From positions 1 through 59,636 of the IMG/VR virus record IMGVR_UViG_3300011116_000547: a DNA stretch of 59,636 nucleotides; one strand, given 5' to 3'. This DNA comes from a virus. Below are positions 49,134 to 57,315 of the stretch, piece by piece; within the stretch, counting starts at the first letter, position 1, and each line of letters starts with the position of its first letter. The notes beneath the pieces were generated by a model. That model saw only the letters and a program-made list of their open reading frames with translations, ran no database searches and was not told where the DNA came from. Both the position numbers and the translations under genes were made by a program.

Positions 49134-49355
49134 ATGGCTAACGGAAAAGAACCAAAGACAACTGGCGAACATATTATAGCTCTTTATGGCCATATAACTG
49201 GCGTAAAAAGAGATTTAAAAGAACTTCGAGAAGAGTCTTCACAAATGCATGAAAAGTTTGAAAGAAAGTTTGATGCTTTAACTTGGTGGATCATTGCAGG
49301 ACTAGGATCAACTATAGCACTTCTACTCACATTAGCTTTTAATTTAATAAAATAA
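49134..49355 (+). CDS. Small membrane protein, XhlA/holin-like
   Basis: Seventy-three residues. Charged helix (about 15-48, VKRDLKELREESSQMHEKFERKF) then WWIIAGLGSTIALLLTLAFNLI as one membrane span. The coiled-coil-plus-C-terminal-span architecture is like XhlA-type haemolysin proteins and small holins, a second lysis candidate besides 18157. It begins two bases after the large gene ends. Confidence 0.7.
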   Translation: MANGKEPKTTGEHIIALYGHITGVKRDLKELREESSQMHEKFERKFDALTWWIIAGLGSTIALLLTLAFNLIK

Positions 49356-49364
49356 ACTATTGAT

Positions 49365-49384
49365 TATAGTTTTAAAAAACTATA
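49365..49384. promoter_or_regulatory. Perfect 20-bp palindrome before the AdoMetDC gene
   Basis: TATAGTTTTAAAAAACTATA at 49365-49384 is perfectly self-complementary, ten bases before the next start codon and overlapping the ribosome-site area. It may be an operator, or a terminator-like hairpin after the structural operon. TTGATT at 49360 and TATATT at 49381 could form a poorly spaced promoter. Confidence 0.5.
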
Positions 49385-49394
49385 TTAGGCGTTT

Positions 49395-49967
49395 ATGAAT
49401 AAACTTTTAGTACATAAACATTTAATTGTTCGTGCCGAAGCTAAAAATCCTCCAATGGATGTTGCTGTTCTTCGTAAATGGTTTCAAAAATTTATAAATG
49501 AAATTGGAATGAAAGTGATGATGGGTCCTTATATTAAATATTCTCACATGGTGGGTAATCGTGGTATTACTGGAGCTGCAATCATAGAAACTTCCCACAT
49601 AGTAATGCATGTATGGGACGAACCTGACCCCGCCTTATTACAATTTGATGTTTACTCTTGTGGTGAATTTGATCCTGAAACAATATGCAATAAGATAAAG
49701 AAAGATTTTAATACAACAAAAATAGAATATAAATTTTTAGATCGTGAACATGATCTACAAGAAATACACACTTTAACATACACAGATCCAATAGTTAAAA
49801 ATTATGAAAATAAAGAAATAGAAAAGAAAAATAATGCATTACTAAAAAGTAGAAAAGAAGTCGAGATTAATGGAAGTGGTACACATGGATATAGAATTAA
49901 AGAAGGTGTTCATAAAGGCACAGTTGTTGGCCATATTACAAGAGAAAAATCTGTACTTGAAAATTAA
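49395..49967 (+). CDS. speH: S-adenosylmethionine decarboxylase-like protein
   Basis: Protein of 190 residues. GITGAAIIETSHIVMHVWDEPDPALLQFDVYSCGEFDPE matches the pyruvoyl-dependent AdoMet decarboxylase of the SpeH type: Ser67 (processing site), His72 and Cys89 fit the catalytic set of the Thermotoga enzyme; the residue before Ser is Thr, with Glu one further upstream. The C-terminal 60 residues are a basic extension without a clear counterpart. Decarboxylated AdoMet feeds spermidine synthesis, which could aid DNA packaging or host physiology. It is an auxiliary metabolic gene. Confidence 0.82.
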   Translation: MNKLLVHKHLIVRAEAKNPPMDVAVLRKWFQKFINEIGMKVMMGPYIKYSHMVGNRGITGAAIIETSHIVMHVWDEPDPALLQFDVYSCGEFDPETICNKIKKDFNTTKIEYKFLDREHDLQEIHTLTYTDPIVKNYENKEIEKKNNALLKSRKEVEINGSGTHGYRIKEGVHKGTVVGHITREKSVLEN

Positions 49968-50042
49968 TAAATAATCATTATATATTCCCTTGGTTGCATC
50001 ATGTGGATGGACCAATTAACTTGCTTAACAAAGGAGATAATT

Positions 50043-50465
50043 ATGACAAACCTAGAAGTTTTCAATAATTTAAGCAAACAAATGTTCAATGGATCAACAA
50101 AGTTTTTTGATGATGCATTTGAAAATATTTTTGACACGTGGTCAAAAGTACAATCATTCCCTTTCTATAACGTAGTAAAATACTCAAAAGGTAAATACGG
50201 ATTAGAAATCGGTTTAGCTGGCTACAATAAAGAGAATGTACTTGTAGAAGTTAAAGACGGTATCTTAACAGTAGAAGGAAAAGTAGATAATAAAAATGTA
50301 GACTATATTAAACAAGGTCTAGCATTTAGACAATTTTTCAAACAGTTTGAATTAGCTAAAGATGTAATAGTTGATGAAGCTGAAATGAAAGATGGTTTAC
50401 TTAAAATTAAATTTGGTTTTAACGAACCTAAAGAAATTGAAGGCGTTAAAATAAACATTAAATAA
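50043..50465 (+). CDS. Hsp20-family small heat-shock protein
   Basis: Protein of 140 residues from ATG 50043 (CAAAGGAGATAATT upstream). The alpha-crystallin domain runs from about 45 to 130: YGLEIGLAGYNKENVLVEVKDGILTVEGK and LAFRQFFKQFELAKDVIVDEAEMKDGLLKIKF, with a typical A-x-x-x-x-GvLxI-like ending. The C-terminal IxI/V anchor is VKINIK. Phage Hsp20 genes in marine phages may guard virion assembly. Codon use is GC-richer than neighbours, suggesting high expression. Confidence 0.9.
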   Translation: MTNLEVFNNLSKQMFNGSTKFFDDAFENIFDTWSKVQSFPFYNVVKYSKGKYGLEIGLAGYNKENVLVEVKDGILTVEGKVDNKNVDYIKQGLAFRQFFKQFELAKDVIVDEAEMKDGLLKIKFGFNEPKEIEGVKINIK

Positions 50466-50548
50466 TGAGTATACCTTTACAACTTTTATTTATTTTTACA
50501 GTTGCTGCGGTAATTGTATTTTTAATTATCTACAATAATTATAAATAA
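50465..50548 (+). CDS. Twenty-seven-residue membrane peptide
   Basis: MSIPLQLLFIFTVAAVIVFL then IIYNNYK; one hydrophobic helix. TAATG overlap with the Hsp20 stop suggests translation by coupling. Too short for a family assignment. Confidence 0.5.
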   Translation: MSIPLQLLFIFTVAAVIVFLIIYNNYK

Positions 50549-50567
50549 TGTTCCCTTATAACGAGGA

Positions 50568-50591
50568 GGAGTGGAAGTTTATATCCACTCC
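50568..50591. terminator. Stem-loop between convergent genes
   Basis: GGAGTGGA (50568-50575) pairs with TCCACTCC (50584-50591) around an 8-base loop. It lies at the meeting point of the plus-strand Hsp20 operon and the minus-strand helicase gene, whose stop codon is inside the stem-loop. No clear U-tract on either side. Confidence 0.5.
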
Positions 50592-52021
50592 TTCAACTCT
50601 TCACCCATAACTTGAGAAGCAATATCAATCTTCTTACGTAAAGCTTTTACAATTTTTTCATCAACTGTATCTTGTGCTATAATATCAATGTAAGTCATTT
50701 TTCTAACCTGACCGTGTCTATTAATTCTAGCTTCTGATTGAGTTCTTTTTTCTAAATCATAACCATTAGAATAATAAATCATTGTATTAGCTTCTGTTAA
50801 TGTAATTCCATATCCACCAGTTTGAGGTGTACCAATTAAGAATCTAACTTTACTATTTGGATCCTGTAATAGTTTAATATTATTTTGTCTTTCACTTTGT
50901 GGAGTATCTCCATAGTAAGTAACATAAGAATCCTTACCAAATTCTTTTTCAACAGCTTTAATAATAGCGTGAATATCATATCTATAATGAGCCCAGATAA
51001 CTGCTTTGTTTTCAACTTCCCTCAATATATCTATTAATGCATCTAATCTTTCATTTTTGATTTCTTTAATAGAACCATCATCGGCAGTAAAATGTCCACA
51101 AGTTATTTGATGTAATCTCATTAATTGAACAAGTGCTGTAGCTGTAGTCATTACTTTACCATCCATAGCAGCAAGAGCTATTTGTTTCATGGAATTATAA
51201 ATCTTTTTTTGTTCTGGACTTAATTGAATAATTCTTTTTGTAAAGACATAATCTGGTAAATCTAAACAATCTTCTTTTAAAACTCTATATGAGAATGGTT
51301 CAAGCTTTCTAGATAACTCATCAAGATTACGATAACCAACAACAAGTTGAATAGATCGTCCGCCAAAGTTAGCTGTCTTTAAAACTGCATAACGTGTTCT
51401 GAAAGCGTAATAAGAAGAGTAATCCAATAAATAAGGATCAAGGAACTCACATTGTTTATATAAGTCTAATGGAGATTTAGTAACAGGAGATCCTGTTAAT
51501 ATTCTTCTATATTTAGCTTGTCTACCTAAATTTACAATTGACTTAGTTCTAATAGCATCTGGATTTTTAATAGTAGTTGATTCGTCTATGGCCATTAAAG
51601 TTTTATGGCAACTTAAAAATGTTTCAGCAAATGACACACCATTTTTAGTAGATAGGGCTTCTACATTCATAATTAGTATATGAAGTTCATGTCCTGGTTC
51701 AAATAAAGGATCGGCTTCTAGTGCAACTATTTTACCACCTTTTATAAAAGAAGATTTCCATAAAACTTTTTTAACTTCTATATGACTTGGTAAATGAGTT
51801 GGAATTTCAATGTCACTCCATGTTTGATAAACACCTTTTGGTGCTATAATTAAAGCGCCATCAATCTTTCCTTTGTCATAAAGCATTGCGATATTGTCAA
51901 TAAGAACTTTTGATTTACCGGTTCCCATTTCCATAAAATAAGCAAATACTTCCTTATTCCAGGACTTTTCTAACGCAGTTATTTGATGCGCATATGGCTT
52001 TGTCTTAAACTTATAATTCAT
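50579..52021 (-). CDS. SNF2/DEAD-type helicase
   Basis: Protein of 480 residues of helicase superfamily 2. FMEMGTGKSKVLI (31-41) is Walker A, LMAIDESTTIKNP with Asp146-Glu147 is motif II (DEST variant), ILTGSPV is motif III, and QSEARINRHGQ (about 440) is motif VI of SNF2-like enzymes. The family translocates on or remodels DNA; phage members are common in replication modules. It is on the opposite strand to other replication genes, with its own promoter. Confidence 0.9.
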   Translation of the reverse strand: MNYKFKTKPYAHQITALEKSWNKEVFAYFMEMGTGKSKVLIDNIAMLYDKGKIDGALIIAPKGVYQTWSDIEIPTHLPSHIEVKKVLWKSSFIKGGKIVALEADPLFEPGHELHILIMNVEALSTKNGVSFAETFLSCHKTLMAIDESTTIKNPDAIRTKSIVNLGRQAKYRRILTGSPVTKSPLDLYKQCEFLDPYLLDYSSYYAFRTRYAVLKTANFGGRSIQLVVGYRNLDELSRKLEPFSYRVLKEDCLDLPDYVFTKRIIQLSPEQKKIYNSMKQIALAAMDGKVMTTATALVQLMRLHQITCGHFTADDGSIKEIKNERLDALIDILREVENKAVIWAHYRYDIHAIIKAVEKEFGKDSYVTYYGDTPQSERQNNIKLLQDPNSKVRFLIGTPQTGGYGITLTEANTMIYYSNGYDLEKRTQSEARINRHGQVRKMTYIDIIAQDTVDEKIVKALRKKIDIASQVMGEELKEWI

Positions 52022-52053
52022 ATAATTAACACTTTATCTTTCTATAAAAACGA

Positions 52054-52083
52054 ATTATAACATACTTACTATTAATTTGTCAA
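52054..52083 (-). promoter_or_regulatory. Sigma70-like promoter for the helicase gene
   Basis: On the minus strand TTGACA (52083-52078), 17-18 bases, TTATAAT (52060-52054). It lies about 30 bases upstream of the helicase ATG and overlaps the leader of the divergent gene at 52094. Confidence 0.8.
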
Positions 52084-52093
52084 ATACGAAAGT

Positions 52094-52447
52094 ATGGAAA
52101 ATACCGTTTATATTATACAGGAATTACCTGGTACAAGGATTGGACAACCAAAATTTAATATTTTGGGAGCACAGAAATTTGGTAAATTAAAAACATTATT
52201 ACCAGAATATTCACAAATGATATTAAGTCCAGGACCATTAGTTGCAAAACTAAGATCATTATTAAAAGATTATACACCTAAGGATTATTTACTACTTACA
52301 GGTGATCCTGCCATAATTGGTGTAGCATGTTCTATAGTATCAGATATTACAAATGGCAGATATAATCTATTAAAATGGGATAGACAGGAACAAACTTATT
52401 ATCCCATAGAAATTAATTTATATGAGAAAGGAAATATTGAATCCTAG
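52094..52447 (+). CDS. Hypothetical protein divergent from the helicase
   Basis: Protein of 117 residues. ENTVYIIQELPGTRIGQPKFNI, then an IILSPGPLVAKLRSLLKDYTPKDYLLLTGDPAIIGVACSIVSDI region with Rossmann-like alternation. I recall this as a frequent small gene beside phage replication genes, with no known role. CGAAAG serves as weak ribosome site. Confidence 0.78.
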   Translation: MENTVYIIQELPGTRIGQPKFNILGAQKFGKLKTLLPEYSQMILSPGPLVAKLRSLLKDYTPKDYLLLTGDPAIIGVACSIVSDITNGRYNLLKWDRQEQTYYPIEINLYEKGNIES

Positions 52448-52450
52448 ATA

Positions 52451-52496
52451 TTGACATAATAATAAAATTAATATATACTTCCAATTATGAAGTATA
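52451..52496 (+). promoter_or_regulatory. Promoter with overlapping inverted repeat for the replication operon
   Basis: TTGACA at 52451-52456, 17 bases, TATACT at 52474-52479. A perfect 8-bp inverted repeat TATACTTC/GAAGTATA (52474-52481 and 52489-52496) with a 7-base loop begins at the -10 and covers the start site, which fits an operator for a repressor, or a start-site hairpin in the mRNA. Confidence 0.78.
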
Positions 52497-52533
52497 ATAG
52501 AAAGAAAGATAACAACAAACAGAAAGAAATAAA

Positions 52534-53085
52534 ATGCAAAATATAAACTTTGAACAAGACCAAACAGAATCATTAACACAAGTTAATGACGCTAAAGTTT
52601 TATCTGATCAAGTAGTTAAATTAAAAAATCTTGAAGATAAAATATTACAAGCAGAAGAGAATTTAAAAAAATTAAAAGAGGAAGCAGATGTTCTATCAGG
52701 GGAAGTTATTCCTACTATGATGACTGAAATGAATATCTCAACATTGAAATTAGCAGATGGTACCGCTGTAGAAGTAAAACCCATCTACGGTGCTTCAATT
52801 TCCGCTGAAAGGAAAGAAGAAGCATTTAACTGGCTTCGTGAAAACGGTCTTGGTGACCTTATTAAAAATGAGGTTACGGTTTCTTTTGGCCGCAACGAAG
52901 ATAACAAGGCAATTGCTTATGCAAACCTTGCAGCAGAGAATGGATATCAACCAGCCCAGAGATTAAAGGTTGAACCCATGACTCTCAAAGCATTGGTCAG
53001 AGAGCGTATCGAAGCTGGGAAAGATATGCCCTCTGATCTATTTAACGTGTTCGCAGGAAACAGAACCAAAATAATAAGGAAATAA
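52534..53085 (+). CDS. Replication-operon protein, DUF7173-like
   Basis: Protein of 183 residues. A coiled coil (about 25-60, NLEDKILQAEENLKKLKEEA) precedes SGEVIPTMMTEMNISTLKLADGTAVEVKPIYGASIS (about 55-90), a phrase typical of a phage family often encoded with ssDNA-binding and recombination proteins. It is the first gene after the 52451 promoter. Function unknown; perhaps a partner of the next protein. Confidence 0.8.
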   Translation: MQNINFEQDQTESLTQVNDAKVLSDQVVKLKNLEDKILQAEENLKKLKEEADVLSGEVIPTMMTEMNISTLKLADGTAVEVKPIYGASISAERKEEAFNWLRENGLGDLIKNEVTVSFGRNEDNKAIAYANLAAENGYQPAQRLKVEPMTLKALVRERIEAGKDMPSDLFNVFAGNRTKIIRK

Positions 53086-53087
53086 AC

Positions 53088-53900
53088 ATGAACAAAGCAC
53101 AAAGTACAATGGACCAAGGAACAAAAAAGTCCAATGCAGTAGCTGAGAAAGTAGCTGCAGGAGCTTTAGCTGTTAGCTTCTTTGAAGCAGATGCAGATAA
53201 AGGTCTAAGTAATATGGGTCATGAAGATCTAGCATTACCTTTTCTCAAAATACTAGGACAGTTATCTCCAGAAGTTAATAAGAGAGATGGTAAATATGTT
53301 CAAGGTGCAGAGCCTGGAATGATTTACAACTCTGTAACAGGAGAACTGTTTAATGGTGAAACAGGAATAGATGTCATTCCTTGTCATTACAAATTGGAAT
53401 ATATTGAATGGCAAGATAGAGGAGAAGGTTCTGGCGCTCCAGTTGGAATACACCCATCATCAAGTGACATACTAACAAAAACAAAAAGAGATGCTTCTTT
53501 TAAAGACAGATTACCAAGTGGTAATTATGTTGAAAAGACTGCAAGTCATTTCTTAATTGTATGTGGTCAAACTCCAACGACTGCTCTATTAGCTATGAAA
53601 TCTACGCAATTAAAGATTAGTAGAAAATGGAATAGTATGATGGCAAGCATAAAGATGAAAGGTAAAAATGGATTATTTACTCCGGCATCTTTTAGCCACA
53701 TTTATAAGTTAAGAACTGTACAACAGTCTAACGATAAAGGAACTTGGTTTGGTTGGGAAGTAAGTAAAGTAGGTCCTGTAGAGGATGCTTCTTTATATCA
53801 ACAAGCTAAGTCGTTTGCTGAAAGTGTTTCAAGAGGAGACATTAAAGTTAAACATGGTGAGTCCAATGGGTCTGAAAAGACTTCTGAAGCCCACTTCTAA
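53088..53900 (+). CDS. Putative ssDNA-binding protein
   Basis: Protein of 270 residues. NMGHEDLALPFLKILGQLSPEVNKRDGKYVQGAEPGMIYNSVTGELFNGETGIDVIPCHYKLEYIEW (about 42-108) is a hallmark of a widespread phage family next to the DUF7173-like gene, with an OB-like beta content. The C-terminus is acidic/Ser rich (GESNGSEKTSEAHF), as in SSBs that recruit partners. Binding to ssDNA is inferred from context; I could not see a classical SSB motif. Confidence 0.68.
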   Translation: MNKAQSTMDQGTKKSNAVAEKVAAGALAVSFFEADADKGLSNMGHEDLALPFLKILGQLSPEVNKRDGKYVQGAEPGMIYNSVTGELFNGETGIDVIPCHYKLEYIEWQDRGEGSGAPVGIHPSSSDILTKTKRDASFKDRLPSGNYVEKTASHFLIVCGQTPTTALLAMKSTQLKISRKWNSMMASIKMKGKNGLFTPASFSHIYKLRTVQQSNDKGTWFGWEVSKVGPVEDASLYQQAKSFAESVSRGDIKVKHGESNGSEKTSEAHF

Positions 53901-53948
53901 TTAATACTAGGGGCAAGGTAATACTTGCCCCAAACAACAAGGGCATTT

Positions 53949-55604
53949 ATGGAGAAAGAATTTGCTGAGATATTCAGCGGACTAAAAAGAAATTTTGGTG
54001 TTGCTTATTTAGATGAATTTACAGTTGATCCTAATACAGGAAAGAAAAAACCAAAAAAATATGGATGGTCTTTTAAAGAGATAACTGAAAAACATTATCT
54101 AGATCATTTAAATGGTGTAACTTCTATTGGTATTCAACCATGTGATGATGATGGCATGGCAAGCTTTGGGGCTATTGATATTGATGATAAAGAACATAGT
54201 TATTCAAATTTTCCATATAAAAGATATTTAGATATTATAAAAGAAAACAATCTTCCATTAATTCCAGTTAAATCAAAAAGTGGAGGACTTCATTTATATT
54301 TATTTTTAAAAGAAAAAGTAAGAGCTGTATTTTTAAGAAATTTTTTAGAAAGTTTATTGTATGTTTTAAAATTGAAACCAAGTACAGAAGTATATCCGAA
54401 ACAAACTGAACTTGGATTTGATGAAGAGAAAAAAGAATATTCAAATGGTCAATATATAAATCTTCCATACTTTAATTGTAATGAAAGAGTTGCAATTAAT
54501 TATGATGGTACTCCTTTTACCGTAGAACAATTCATTAAAGTTGTTAATCATAACAAAAAAAGTAAACAAGAATTAGAAGAGTTTTCTCTCGCCCTAGTGA
54601 AAACTGTCTTACAAGGAGGTCCAGATGAATTTAATGATGGCCCTCCTTGTCTACAGATTATGGCTAAAGAACCATTGAGTGATGCTAGAGATAGATGGTT
54701 ATATAACTACATGGTGTTTGCTAAGAAAAAGTATCCTGATAATTGGCAAGAAGTTCTTAAAGCAGCTCCACAAAAATATTTTATAAAAGACTCTAATGGT
54801 GTTGTGTTAGATCATTGGGGATCAGAGAAAAAAATAATAGATAAAATCAGATCTTGGAAAAAAGATAATACAAAAGGTTATACATGCACTCAAGAACCTA
54901 TTGTTAATTTCTGTATGAAAGTTGAATGTCTTAAAAAGAAATATGGTGTTGGATCCGACAGAAAAAAAATGTTTCCACCATTATCTAATTTAGTAAAAAT
55001 AAATTATCCAGAACCAGAATATACTTTTAATGTTGAACTTCCAGATAATAAAGGAAGTAAAGTCATTAGAGCTAAAGATATGAAACAAATTAAAGATCAA
55101 GAAGAATTACGAACATTAATAATGAAGACAGCAAATATCTATGTTGCAAAAGTAAAAGGAGATGATTTTGAAAATGTTATTGCTAAGTTACTACCTCCAG
55201 TAGAGATACATCAACCACCTAAAGGAACAACACCAGATGAATTATTACATGAATACCTGGAAGAATATCTTAATGGACCAAAAGCAAAATCATATGCTTC
55301 TTTTAAATCCGGCGCTGTATTAGTAGAAGAAGGATTTGCATATTTTAAATTTGCAAACTTTTATAACACTTTAAAAAATAAAGAATGGAAAGAAAGAAAA
55401 GAAAGAACAGCTCAAAGAATAAAAGAAAGATATAAAGCAGAATTTGGAATTAAAAAAAGATTTCCGAAATTAAATAATGAAGCTGCAAATTATGAAGCAA
55501 TAGAAGTTGTAAAAATAAATTTAAAAGCTGAAGGAAATGAACTTTTAAAAGAAATAGTTAAAACAGAATTAGTTAAGATGAAAGGAAATAAAGACGTATT
55601 CTAA
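53949..55604 (+). CDS. Primase-polymerase, archaeo-eukaryotic primase type
   Basis: Protein of 551 residues from ATG 53949; an in-frame TTG at 53925 is possible. SFGAIDIDD supplies Asp77 and Asp79, and VKSKSGGLHLYLFL supplies His115: the DxD...sxH pattern of AEP primases (TOTE-type/PrimPol). A C-terminal segment around 320-345 with CTQEPIVNFCMKVECLKKKYG holds three cysteines that recall PriL/PriCT iron-sulfur or zinc regions. It would prime DNA synthesis for the PolA below. No DnaG-type primase is present, which supports this role. Confidence 0.82.
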   Translation: MEKEFAEIFSGLKRNFGVAYLDEFTVDPNTGKKKPKKYGWSFKEITEKHYLDHLNGVTSIGIQPCDDDGMASFGAIDIDDKEHSYSNFPYKRYLDIIKENNLPLIPVKSKSGGLHLYLFLKEKVRAVFLRNFLESLLYVLKLKPSTEVYPKQTELGFDEEKKEYSNGQYINLPYFNCNERVAINYDGTPFTVEQFIKVVNHNKKSKQELEEFSLALVKTVLQGGPDEFNDGPPCLQIMAKEPLSDARDRWLYNYMVFAKKKYPDNWQEVLKAAPQKYFIKDSNGVVLDHWGSEKKIIDKIRSWKKDNTKGYTCTQEPIVNFCMKVECLKKKYGVGSDRKKMFPPLSNLVKINYPEPEYTFNVELPDNKGSKVIRAKDMKQIKDQEELRTLIMKTANIYVAKVKGDDFENVIAKLLPPVEIHQPPKGTTPDELLHEYLEEYLNGPKAKSYASFKSGAVLVEEGFAYFKFANFYNTLKNKEWKERKERTAQRIKERYKAEFGIKKRFPKLNNEAANYEAIEVVKINLKAEGNELLKEIVKTELVKMKGNKDVF

Positions 55605-57106
55605 TGATAAAGAAAGTATTAGGTCCTCCTGGAACAGGTAAAACAATGACATTATTGAATGAAGTTAATAATTATTTAATGAAGGGAGTTCCATTAAATA
55701 AGATAGGTTATTTTGCATTTACAAGAAAAGCTGCGGCAGAAGCAAGAGAAAGATTTTTAAACAAGCACAAAGATTATGTTAGAACCGATGTTAAATTTTT
55801 TCAAACACTTCATTCATTAGCCTTTCATACATTAGGCATGAGTGAAGAAAGTGTAATGCAACCAGTACATTATGAACAATTAGGAAAAGAATTAAGTATA
55901 AGAGTTAATTATTATTCAGAATCAGATGAAAGTGGTTATTTAAATTGTGATAATGAATACTTTAGATTGATTAATAAAGCACGAATCAAGGACACATCTA
56001 TTGAAGATGAATTCAATACTAATGAATGGAGTAGAGAGATTGATTTTGAAGTATTGAATCACATATATGAAAATTTTTTAAACTATAAAAAGTCTTATAA
56101 TCTTTATGATTATACAGACATGCTTACTCAATTTGTAAATAATAAAGATAAGTGCCCAACATTTGATGTTGTGTTTATTGACGAAGCACAAGACTTATCT
56201 CCTATTCAATGGAAAATGTTTGATATCTTAAATGAAAGATCAAAAGATATTTTTATAGCAGGAGATGATGATCAGGCTATCTTTGCATGGGCTGGAGCTG
56301 ATGTTAATAGATTTATTAATCAACCTGCAAAAGAAGAAGTATTACAACAATCAGTGCGTATACCACAAGCAGTTCAAGAGATTTCAAATATCGTGCTAGA
56401 TAGAATACAAGGTAATAGAAAAGAAAAAATTTATTTTCCTAAAAAAGATAAAGAAGGAAATATTGTGCAAGGAAAAGTAGAATCAATATTTAACTTTGAC
56501 AACATAGATATTAACAATGGTAAGTGGTTAATATTAACAAGAACTGTATATAGAGCTTTAGAAATATCAAATCAATTAAAACAAAATAATCTCTATTATA
56601 AAAATATGTATGGTAAAAGTTATGACAATAAACTTTATAAATCAGTTTTAAGGTGGACTTCTTTAACAGAAGGTAATGCAATATCAATTGCTGACTGTAA
56701 AGATTTATATGATTATTTAGAAGAAAATTTTAATGAAGATAAATTTAAAAATAAATTGACAGTTACTATTGACGATCTTGAATTTAACAAAGACATGAAA
56801 TGGTATGATGCCTTTGTAAATGTTGATCACAATGAAGAATTTTATATTAGAAGTATGTTATCTAATGGAGAAAGATTATCTGAAGAACCAAGAATAGAAG
56901 TATCAACCATTCATGCAGCAAAAGGTGGTGAATGTAAGAACGTTATTCTTGTATTAGATAATGCTAGAAAGATCAGAGAATCTACTTCTGAAAATGTAGA
57001 CAAACAAGATGAAGAGCACAGAGTTTGGTACGTTGGTGTAACAAGATCTATGGAAAATCTTTATTTATTTAAATCAAAAAAGGAAAGGTACGGTTATCAA
57101 CTATGA
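55604..57106 (+). CDS. UvrD-like superfamily 1 DNA helicase
   Basis: Protein of 500 residues, TAATG-coupled to the primase. VLGPPGTGKTMTL (5-17) is Walker A, GYFAFTRKAAAEARERF is motif Ia, VFIDEAQDLSPIQW (about 195-208) is motif II, IFIAGDDDQAIFAWAGA is motif III, and VSTIHAAKGGECKNVILVL and RVWYVGVTRSMENLYLF are motifs V and VI. Likely the replicative or recombination helicase. Confidence 0.93.
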   Translation: MIKKVLGPPGTGKTMTLLNEVNNYLMKGVPLNKIGYFAFTRKAAAEARERFLNKHKDYVRTDVKFFQTLHSLAFHTLGMSEESVMQPVHYEQLGKELSIRVNYYSESDESGYLNCDNEYFRLINKARIKDTSIEDEFNTNEWSREIDFEVLNHIYENFLNYKKSYNLYDYTDMLTQFVNNKDKCPTFDVVFIDEAQDLSPIQWKMFDILNERSKDIFIAGDDDQAIFAWAGADVNRFINQPAKEEVLQQSVRIPQAVQEISNIVLDRIQGNRKEKIYFPKKDKEGNIVQGKVESIFNFDNIDINNGKWLILTRTVYRALEISNQLKQNNLYYKNMYGKSYDNKLYKSVLRWTSLTEGNAISIADCKDLYDYLEENFNEDKFKNKLTVTIDDLEFNKDMKWYDAFVNVDHNEEFYIRSMLSNGERLSEEPRIEVSTIHAAKGGECKNVILVLDNARKIRESTSENVDKQDEEHRVWYVGVTRSMENLYLFKSKKERYGYQL

Positions 57107-57315
57107 GTAACAAAGCATTTTTTAAACAAATAGGAGGAGCACATTATAAAAAATATGAAATACAACCCTCTTTATTTATCAACAAGAATAAGATACTGTT
57201 CGCTGAAGGCAATGCAATTAAATATATTTGCAGACACCAAGATAAAGGAAAGAAAGAAGATTTATTAAAAGCAATACATTATATACAAATGATTATTGAA
57301 AGGGATTACGAATGA
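57103..57315 (+). CDS. DUF3310 protein (T7 gp1.7-like)
   Basis: Seventy residues, overlapping by four bases on both sides. IGGAHYKKYEIQPSLFI, FAEGNAIKYICRHQDKGKKEDLLKAIHYIQMII match the DUF3310 family (GG-x-HY ... GNAIKYI-x-R ... K-x-x-DL-x-KA-x-HY). T7 gp1.7, of the same family, is a nucleotide kinase; here a role in nucleotide metabolism is inferred. Confidence 0.88.
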   Translation: MSNKAFFKQIGGAHYKKYEIQPSLFINKNKILFAEGNAIKYICRHQDKGKKEDLLKAIHYIQMIIERDYE

